From NCBI GenBank assembly GCA_001898965.1, contig MKVW01000009.1, positions 1,010,847-1,074,846 on the forward strand: DNA of 64,000 bases, read 5' to 3'. Of the stretch, positions 58,657 through 64,000 are shown one piece after another. The translations under genes and the position numbers were made by a program. The notes under the pieces were generated by a model. The model saw nothing but the letters and a program-made list of their open reading frames with translations, ran no database searches and was not told the origin of the DNA. Numbering within the stretch: position 1 is the stretch's first letter; every line of letters starts with the position of its first letter. The stretch comes from Rhizobiales bacterium 62-17. Its GTDB lineage: Bacteria; Pseudomonadota; Alphaproteobacteria; Rhizobiales; Beijerinckiaceae.

Positions 58657-59496
58657 ATGAACTGTCGTCCCTTTCGTTTTTGGCTTTCTTTATGTCTTTT
58701 CGGAATGATCGGCGCTGAAGTCGCAGCCTTGCCGCGCGACCCGCCCTTGCCGTGGCCGCGTCCGCAATCCCTTATGGAGGATCAGTCGCGGGCCATCGAG
58801 CCTGACACGGCCGGACCCAAACAAGCAGCGCTGCCCAAGCCGGAAGTCGCTCACCCTGATGCGGCCAAGCCGGAGGCAACGAAGCCAGAAGCCACGAAGC
58901 CGGAGGCGAAGCCCGAGCCGGTCGAACCTGTGCTGCCGACGGTCTCCACCACCTGCCGTGATTTTCTCAACAGCGGTCAGGTCGAGGCCAAGCGTGTGGC
59001 CGCGCCGCGCGCCGGGCCGGGATGCGGGATCGACGAGCCGGTGCTGTTGACGGCGATCAGGCTGGCCGATGGCCGGCGCGTCGCCGTGACCGATGCCGGC
59101 GCCATGCGTTGCGACATGGCGCGGGCTTTTTCATCCTGGGTCAAAGGCGAATTCGCTGCCGTCCTGGAGCAGGATGGCCGCCGGCTCGAGACCATCGTCT
59201 CCGGGGCCTCCTATGACTGTCGCGGCCGCAATCGGGTGAAGGGCGCCAAATTGAGCGAGCACGGCAAGGGTAATGCGCTCGACATTCGCGGCGTCCGCTT
59301 TGCCGGCGGCGCCACAGCCCAGGTCGGCGATAAAGCCAAGCCAATCCCGATGGCGCTCTTTGAATCCGCCTGCCGGCATTTCGCGACGGTGCTGGGGCCG
59401 GGGTCCGATGGCTATCACGAAGACCATATGCACATCGACCTGGCGTTGCGCCGGCCGGGATCGCACTACTGCCGCTGGCAGGGTTCGTCGAAGTAG
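58657..59496 (+). CDS. Extensin-like family protein, exported
   Basis: A 279-residue protein with an N-terminal hydrophobic segment (about residues 7-25, signal peptide or anchor). A Pro/Lys/Glu linker contains tandem KPEAT units near residues 71-85. The C-terminal 180 residues match the bacterial extensin-like family: CRDFL, PGCGIDEPVLLTAI, ASYDCRGRN, SEHGKGNALDIRGV and YHEDHMHIDLALR. SEHGKGNALDI and HMHIDL resemble the zinc sites of M15-type peptidases, so a cell-wall peptidase function is possible. ATG 58657 is preferred over TTG 58654. Its nearby neighbours also act on the envelope. Confidence 0.82.
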   Translation: MNCRPFRFWLSLCLFGMIGAEVAALPRDPPLPWPRPQSLMEDQSRAIEPDTAGPKQAALPKPEVAHPDAAKPEATKPEATKPEAKPEPVEPVLPTVSTTCRDFLNSGQVEAKRVAAPRAGPGCGIDEPVLLTAIRLADGRRVAVTDAGAMRCDMARAFSSWVKGEFAAVLEQDGRRLETIVSGASYDCRGRNRVKGAKLSEHGKGNALDIRGVRFAGGATAQVGDKAKPIPMALFESACRHFATVLGPGSDGYHEDHMHIDLALRRPGSHYCRWQGSSK

Positions 59497-59549
59497 CCGC
59501 GGTGCGTGCTGCGGCGCACAGCCTTTATCCACATCTCCGGTTAGCAAGA

Positions 59550-59564
59550 TTAAAGCCGTCTTAA
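59550..59564 (+). promoter_or_regulatory. Consensus CtrA binding site
   Basis: TTAA (59550-59553), seven bases, TTAA (59561-59564) followed by C, a full match to the CtrA consensus TTAA-N7-TTAAC. It lies 72 bases before the ATG of the 78-residue protein. A second half site, TTTTTAACG, follows near 59578. Confidence 0.65.
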
Positions 59565-59635
59565 CCGATGGCTCACATTTTTAACGAGCCGGCGCCAGTG
59601 GTTCGGGCCGGCCGTGCCCAGAGTGAGTTGCCCCA

Positions 59636-59872
59636 ATGTCGTCCCAATCGATCGAAGACAGCCGTCAAGAATCCCCCGTCGAAGCTCCGCTGCGCAAAGT
59701 TAAGGACGCGCGCGATCTTCTGACCCACCTCTACCGTGAAATCGGTATCGCGGCGGTTGCAGCCGCCTTGCAGATTCGCTCCGACAAGCAGGAAGCTTTA
59801 CGCCCGGGTGGTCCGCGCCCGCAGGTGAAGGACATTCCCGCATTTTTGCGTGGCGACGACATGGCGGCGTGA
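59636..59872 (+). CDS. Small conserved-looking protein of unknown function
   Basis: A 78-residue acidic-to-basic soluble protein with no signal or membrane segment. The centre reads DARDLLTHLYREIGIAAVAAALQIR, an amphipathic helical stretch, and the end reads KDIPAFLRGDDMAA. I do not recognise a family. It has typical codon use. The CtrA site at 59550 and a half site at about 59578 lie just upstream, so it may be a cell-cycle-regulated gene. A metallophosphoesterase follows 57 bases later. Confidence 0.7.
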   Translation: MSSQSIEDSRQESPVEAPLRKVKDARDLLTHLYREIGIAAVAAALQIRSDKQEALRPGGPRPQVKDIPAFLRGDDMAA

Positions 59873-59929
59873 TAGCTTCTTGTCCAGCGTCTGCACGAGG
59901 GAGCAGGCGGGAACGGACAAGAACTATAA

Positions 59930-60844
59930 ATGGCACTTGTAACACGACGCGGTTTCCTCCGCGCCGCCGCGGGCGGTGCGGGCCTTCTCAGTGTGGGTGG
60001 TTATGCTTTCGGCATCGAGCCCGGTTTCATCCTCACACGCACCACCTATCACATGACGCCGCCGGCTTGGCCGGCGGATCTGCATCTGCGCATCGGCGTC
60101 ATTTCCGATGTTCATGCCTGCGAACCTTGGATGCCGGCAAGCCGCGTGCGCGCCATCTGCAACAAGGTGAACGCACTTCATCCCGATATCGTCGTTCTGC
60201 TCGGTGATTACACCGGCGGCCATATGATGGTGACCGGCCCAGTGATGCCGGAAGCCTGGGGCGAAGCGATGAGCGTGCTGCGCGCGCCCTATGGCGTCTA
60301 TGGTGTGCTCGGCAATCACGACCTCTGGCATGGCGCTCTGCCAAACATGCCGGCGCTCAACGGCGATCCGGTGCGCAAGGCCTTGCGCGATGCCGGCGTC
60401 ACGGTGATGGAGAACGACGCGGTGCGCGTGGTCAAGGATGGCCATGCTTTCTGGGTCGTCGGCCTCGCCGATCAATTGGCCCTGCGGCGCAGCCACCGCG
60501 AGTATATCGGCTTGGACGATCTGCCGGGTTCGCTCGCGCAGGTCACCGACGATGCGCCGGTCATCCTCCTGGCGCACGAGCCCTATATTTTCCCGCAGGT
60601 GCCGCAGCGCGTGGCGCTCACTCTATCGGGCCACACCCATGGCGGTCAGGTGCGCCTGCCGGAATTCGCGCAGCCCTTGATGAGCCCGCGCATGCGTTGG
60701 TCGCAAACCTATGGCCATATCGCCGTCGACAACAAACACATGATCGTCTCCGCCGGTTTGGGCACGTCGCTCGCGCCTGTGCGCTTCATGCGCCCACCTG
60801 AGATCGTCGATATCGTACTTGGGTCGCCGCGGCGGATTTCGTAA
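59930..60844 (+). CDS. Tat-exported metallophosphoesterase (YaeI-like)
   Basis: A 304-residue calcineurin-like phosphoesterase. It begins with a Tat signal (TRRGFLRAAAGGAGLLSVGGYAFG). Metal-binding motifs are DVHACEP (D-x-H), GDYTGGH (GD), GNHDLWHG (GNHD), LAHEPYIF and GHTHGGQVRLP (GHTH). The family includes YaeI-type phosphodiesterases; the substrate is unknown. Export places it in the periplasm. Its weak ribosome binding site and closeness to the 78-residue gene suggest cotranscription. A bidirectional terminator follows. Confidence 0.9.
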   Translation: MALVTRRGFLRAAAGGAGLLSVGGYAFGIEPGFILTRTTYHMTPPAWPADLHLRIGVISDVHACEPWMPASRVRAICNKVNALHPDIVVLLGDYTGGHMMVTGPVMPEAWGEAMSVLRAPYGVYGVLGNHDLWHGALPNMPALNGDPVRKALRDAGVTVMENDAVRVVKDGHAFWVVGLADQLALRRSHREYIGLDDLPGSLAQVTDDAPVILLAHEPYIFPQVPQRVALTLSGHTHGGQVRLPEFAQPLMSPRMRWSQTYGHIAVDNKHMIVSAGLGTSLAPVRFMRPPEIVDIVLGSPRRIS

Positions 60845-60853
60845 CGCGCAAAC

Positions 60854-60880
60854 AAAAGGCCGGGTCACCCCGGCCTTTTT
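60854..60880. terminator. Bidirectional intrinsic terminator
   Basis: AAAAGGCCGGG (60854-60864) pairs with CCCGGCCTTTT (60869-60879), with A and T runs on the two sides. It separates the convergent phosphoesterase and L,D-transpeptidase genes. Confidence 0.9.
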
Positions 60881-60902
60881 AAATTCGTCCTCGCTGACTG
60901 CT

Positions 60903-61508
60903 TCAGCGCACGATCACTTTCGCGTTCATCGGCGTGCGATTGTAGAGATCGACGATGTCGATGTTGCGCATGCGGATGCAGCCCGACGACACGCTGCGGC
61001 CGATCTTATCGGGCTCGTTGGTGCCGTGGATGCGATAGAGCGTGTCGCGGCCGCCTTCGTAGAGATAGAGGGCGCGTGCGCCGAGCGGATTGTCCGGGCC
61101 GCCATTGAGACCGCCGGCCGCCGCCGTCGGCTTGAGGTGCGGCCAGCGCTCGACCATGTCGGCGGGCGGCATCCAGCGCGGCCACTCGGCCTTGCGCTTC
61201 ACCTGCGCCGTGCCGGTCCAACCATAGGCTTCCGCGCCCGTGGCGACGCCATAGCGGATGGCGCGTTTGCCGGGCAGCACGAAATAGAGAAAGTTCTGTT
61301 TGGTATCGACGATGATCGTGCCGGGCGCTTCGCCGGTCGGATCCTGAATCTCGTAACGCTGATGTTCCGGGTCGAGCTCGAACGGCGGCACCATCGCCAT
61401 CCATTCGGCGTCCTTGGCGGTAAGGGCCGGATCCGGCACCGACTTGTAATTGCAACCCGCAAGCAAAGTCGCGCCCACCAACGCGACCACAAAAGCCTTC
61501 AGTTTCAT
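60903..61508 (-). CDS. L,D-transpeptidase lipoprotein (YkuD family)
   Basis: A 201-residue lipoprotein with lipobox LLAGC (C19). The YkuD catalytic domain has H161 (IHGTN) and the active cysteine C177 in SVSSGCIRMRNIDIVDLY. These enzymes link peptidoglycan stems through L,D crosslinks or attach proteins to the wall and are usually beta-lactam resistant except to carbapenems. The short length fits the ErfK-like group. The gene is divergent from the histone-deacetylase-like gene and convergent with the phosphoesterase. It acts in the periplasm. Confidence 0.93.
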   Translation of the reverse strand: MKLKAFVVALVGATLLAGCNYKSVPDPALTAKDAEWMAMVPPFELDPEHQRYEIQDPTGEAPGTIIVDTKQNFLYFVLPGKRAIRYGVATGAEAYGWTGTAQVKRKAEWPRWMPPADMVERWPHLKPTAAAGGLNGGPDNPLGARALYLYEGGRDTLYRIHGTNEPDKIGRSVSSGCIRMRNIDIVDLYNRTPMNAKVIVR

Positions 61509-61682
61509 GAGATTAGCCCCGATTCGGCACCGCCAGGCCCGAATTTATTAGGTCTTTTCTTACCATATCATTGTCTTAAGGTGAGATACGGACGCAAATG
61601 TCCAGATTGTGTTGCATCTAGGACACAGTCCTGCGCCTTTTTAAGCTAAGCTTTTCACCCCAGCCGCATCCGGTACTTCACC

Positions 61683-62615
<933 letters not shown>

Positions 62616-62624
62616 CGGGGAACA

Positions 62625-63383
62625 ATGCGACTGATCCGCTCTCTTCGCCTGATCGCCATCGGCGCCGTTTTCATACTCAGCTTTGCCGCGCAGTCGGCAA
62701 TGGCGCAGTGTGAATCGACCGCCTGGGAAAATGCTTCTTATTCGGTCTGCACGTTCATCTCCGGCAAATCCGACATCCGCCTTTTTCTCGATGATCCCGA
62801 TGGCACGGTCTATGGCTCGTTCAACGCTTTGTCGGATGCGCTGGAGCGTGACGGCGAGAAGCTCGTCTTCGCGATGAATGCCGGCATGTATCATCCCGAT
62901 TATCGGCCCGTCGGCCTGTTCATCGAAAGCGGCGTCGAGAAGGCGCGGCTCAACACGCGCAACGGCCCCGGCAATTTTCATCTCAAGCCGAACGGCGTCT
63001 TCTACGTCACGCGCACCGGCGCCGGCGTCGTTGACAGCGATCGCTTTGCCTCGCGCCGCGCCGACGTGCGCTACGCCACCCAGTCTGGCCCGATGCTGGT
63101 GATCAATGGGCGCCTGCATCCGCGCATCCAGGAAGAAGGCACGTCGAAAAAGACCCGCAATGGCGTCGGCGCCTGTTCCGGCGGGCGCATCGTCTTCGCC
63201 ATTTCGAACGAGCCGGTGACCTTCTACGACTTCGCCACGTTCTTCCGTGACAAGATTGGCTGTAGCGATGCCTTGTTCCTCGACGGCTCGATCTCGTCGA
63301 TGTACGCGCCCTCGATCAGCCGTCACGACCGCTGGCGGCCGATGGGCCCGATCGTAGGCGTGGTCGAGAAGAAAAAGGGCTAG
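62625..63383 (+). CDS. Exported phosphodiester glycosidase-like protein (DUF2233)
   Basis: A 252-residue protein with a signal peptide ending near QSAMAQ. The middle and end contain MNAGMYHPDYRPVGLFIESG, HLKPNGVFYVT, ATQSGPMLVING and LFLDGSISSMYAPS, which match the DUF2233 / NAGPA (phosphodiester glycosidase) family. This family includes the human uncovering enzyme; bacterial roles are largely unknown. GGGG is seven bases before the ATG. It overlaps the convergent folK gene by four bases. Confidence 0.85.
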   Translation: MRLIRSLRLIAIGAVFILSFAAQSAMAQCESTAWENASYSVCTFISGKSDIRLFLDDPDGTVYGSFNALSDALERDGEKLVFAMNAGMYHPDYRPVGLFIESGVEKARLNTRNGPGNFHLKPNGVFYVTRTGAGVVDSDRFASRRADVRYATQSGPMLVINGRLHPRIQEEGTSKKTRNGVGACSGGRIVFAISNEPVTFYDFATFFRDKIGCSDALFLDGSISSMYAPSISRHDRWRPMGPIVGVVEKKKG

Positions 63384-63895
63384 CTCGCGACGATGGCGGT
63401 GGCTTCCGCGTCGATCGTCAGGCCCGTCGTATCGACCGTTTGCAACGCATCGGCCACTTGAACGCCCGCCACCACCATCTGCGGCGCGATCTCGGCGAGC
63501 GGCGCCAGAACGAAGGCACGCTCCAGCATGCGCGGATGCGGAATGGTCAGGCCCGGCTCGTGCAGCGCCACGTCGTCATAGGTGAGAATGTCGATATCGA
63601 GCGTGCGCGGCCCCCAGCGCTCCAGCCGCACGCGCCCGGCCTGGCGTTCGATCGCTAGGCAAAGATCGAGCAGGGCGCGCGGCGACAGATGCGTGCGCAC
63701 GATCACCGCGATGTTGCGGAAATCCGGTTGATCGGTCTTGCCCCACGGCGGCGTCCGCCACACCGACGAACGCTGTTCGACTTGAGCGCCGCCCGCGTCC
63801 AACGCCTGCAAGGCATCGGCGAAAGCATGCGCCACATCGCCGGTATTGCCGCCGAGGCACAGCGCGGCGAGAACCGGTTCGCTCACGGCACTCAA
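63380..63895 (-). CDS. folK: 2-amino-4-hydroxy-6-hydroxymethyldihydropteridine diphosphokinase
   Basis: A 171-residue folate-synthesis enzyme that transfers pyrophosphate from ATP to hydroxymethyl-dihydropterin. Family signatures are LCLGGNTGD near residue 12, SVWRTPPWGKTDQPDFRNIAV near 44, ERWGPRTLDIDILTYDD near 92 and IPHPRMLERAFVLAPLAEI. The start appears to be TTG at 63895, which overlaps the folB stop (TTGA); a GTG three codons later is an alternative. The order folB-folK is typical. Confidence 0.94.
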   Translation of the reverse strand: MSAVSEPVLAALCLGGNTGDVAHAFADALQALDAGGAQVEQRSSVWRTPPWGKTDQPDFRNIAVIVRTHLSPRALLDLCLAIERQAGRVRLERWGPRTLDIDILTYDDVALHEPGLTIPHPRMLERAFVLAPLAEIAPQMVVAGVQVADALQTVDTTGLTIDAEATAIVAS

Positions 63896-64000
63896 CGGCT
63901 TTTCAATTGATCGCGCGTCATACGCAGATCGACACCGACGGCGCCGATCCGCTCGGGGATCGGCGGCTTCAGCTTGCGGATGCGCAGATGCACCGCATCG
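63892..64000 (-). CDS. folB: Dihydroneopterin aldolase, C-terminal fragment
   Basis: Only the last 35 codons lie in the window; the 5' end is beyond the right edge. The visible end reads AVHLRIRKLKPPIPERIGAVGVDLRM, which matches the C-terminus of FolB (V-x-V-x-K-P, then a final beta strand). FolB converts dihydroneopterin to hydroxymethyl-dihydropterin, the substrate of FolK. Its stop codon overlaps the folK start. Confidence 0.8.
   Translation of the reverse strand, partial: DAVHLRIRKLKPPIPERIGAVGVDLRMTRDQLKSR

Noticed and set aside
61641..61655. Second CtrA site, TTAA-N7-TTTT, before the deacetylase-like gene
   Set aside because: Only the first half matches the consensus, so it is too weak to call.

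Overview
The window is a GC-rich chromosomal segment of an alphaproteobacterium, most likely of the order Hyphomicrobiales (Rhizobiales). The evidence is a gcrA cell-cycle gene, a SAM-II riboswitch ahead of metZ, the gene order phoR-pstS-pstC-pstA-pstB-phoU-phoB, an argD-argF-hslO operon, an alphaproteobacterial-type dCTP deaminase and several Bug/TctC-type solute-binding proteins. I see no rRNA, tRNA, CRISPR array, prophage or insertion sequence. Apart from one frameshifted acetyltransferase, the genes look intact.

Layout. 0-3.7 kb: an IclR regulator (cut by the window edge) divergent from a small gentisate-dioxygenase-like cupin and a PEP mutase/phosphonopyruvate hydrolase family enzyme, then a Pr6Pr-type membrane protein and dCTP deaminase. 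3.7-6.1 kb: promoter, SAM-II riboswitch and intrinsic terminator ahead of metZ, then gcrA with a cluster of GANTC methylation sites in its promoter. 6.1-12.6 kb: the complete phosphate regulon operon on the minus strand, with a three-repeat Pho box before pstS. 12.7-18.9 kb: a UPF0104 membrane protein, a GGDEF/EAL membrane protein, a RimJ/RimL-type acetyltransferase and thrC. 19-24.6 kb: a broken acetyltransferase, a two-subunit molybdenum hydroxylase, an Sfp-type phosphopantetheinyl transferase, a CheY-like receiver and a HAD phosphatase. 24.7-31.4 kb: an accessory catabolic and uptake group (two Bug binding proteins, RidA, an omega-aminotransferase), then catalase and a Rieske oxygenase. 31.5-38.4 kb: a lipoprotein with an M15-like domain, argD-argF-hslO, an MBL-fold hydrolase and a quinone oxidoreductase-like protein.

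38.6-42.6 kb: an MFS transporter, a small membrane-anchored protein and a fused TctA-TctB permease. 42.6-50 kb: a PBP1C/alpha-2-macroglobulin pair. 50-55.7 kb: a trypsin-fold protein that has lost its catalytic triad, a dihydroxyphthalate-decarboxylase-like binding protein, a third Bug protein, an MFS exporter and a MarR regulator. 55.8-58.6 kb: a coiled-coil DUF2325 protein whose start codon lies in an inverted repeat, plus an aldehyde dehydrogenase. 58.6-64 kb: an extensin-like protein, a 78-residue protein behind a CtrA box, a Tat-exported phosphoesterase, an L,D-transpeptidase, a histone-deacetylase-like hydrolase, a phosphodiester-glycosidase-like protein, folK and the 3' end of folB.

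The best-supported themes are layered control of housekeeping functions (SAM riboswitch, Pho box, GANTC/GcrA, CtrA), envelope maintenance (PBP1C, A2M, L,D-transpeptidase, M15-like and extensin-like proteins) and uptake of organic acids by dispersed tripartite-transporter parts. I did not find a single unmistakable new system. The least explained items are the DUF2325 protein with its start-codon hairpin, the CtrA-box small protein, the pseudo-protease and the dispersed binding proteins around a fused TctAB permease.
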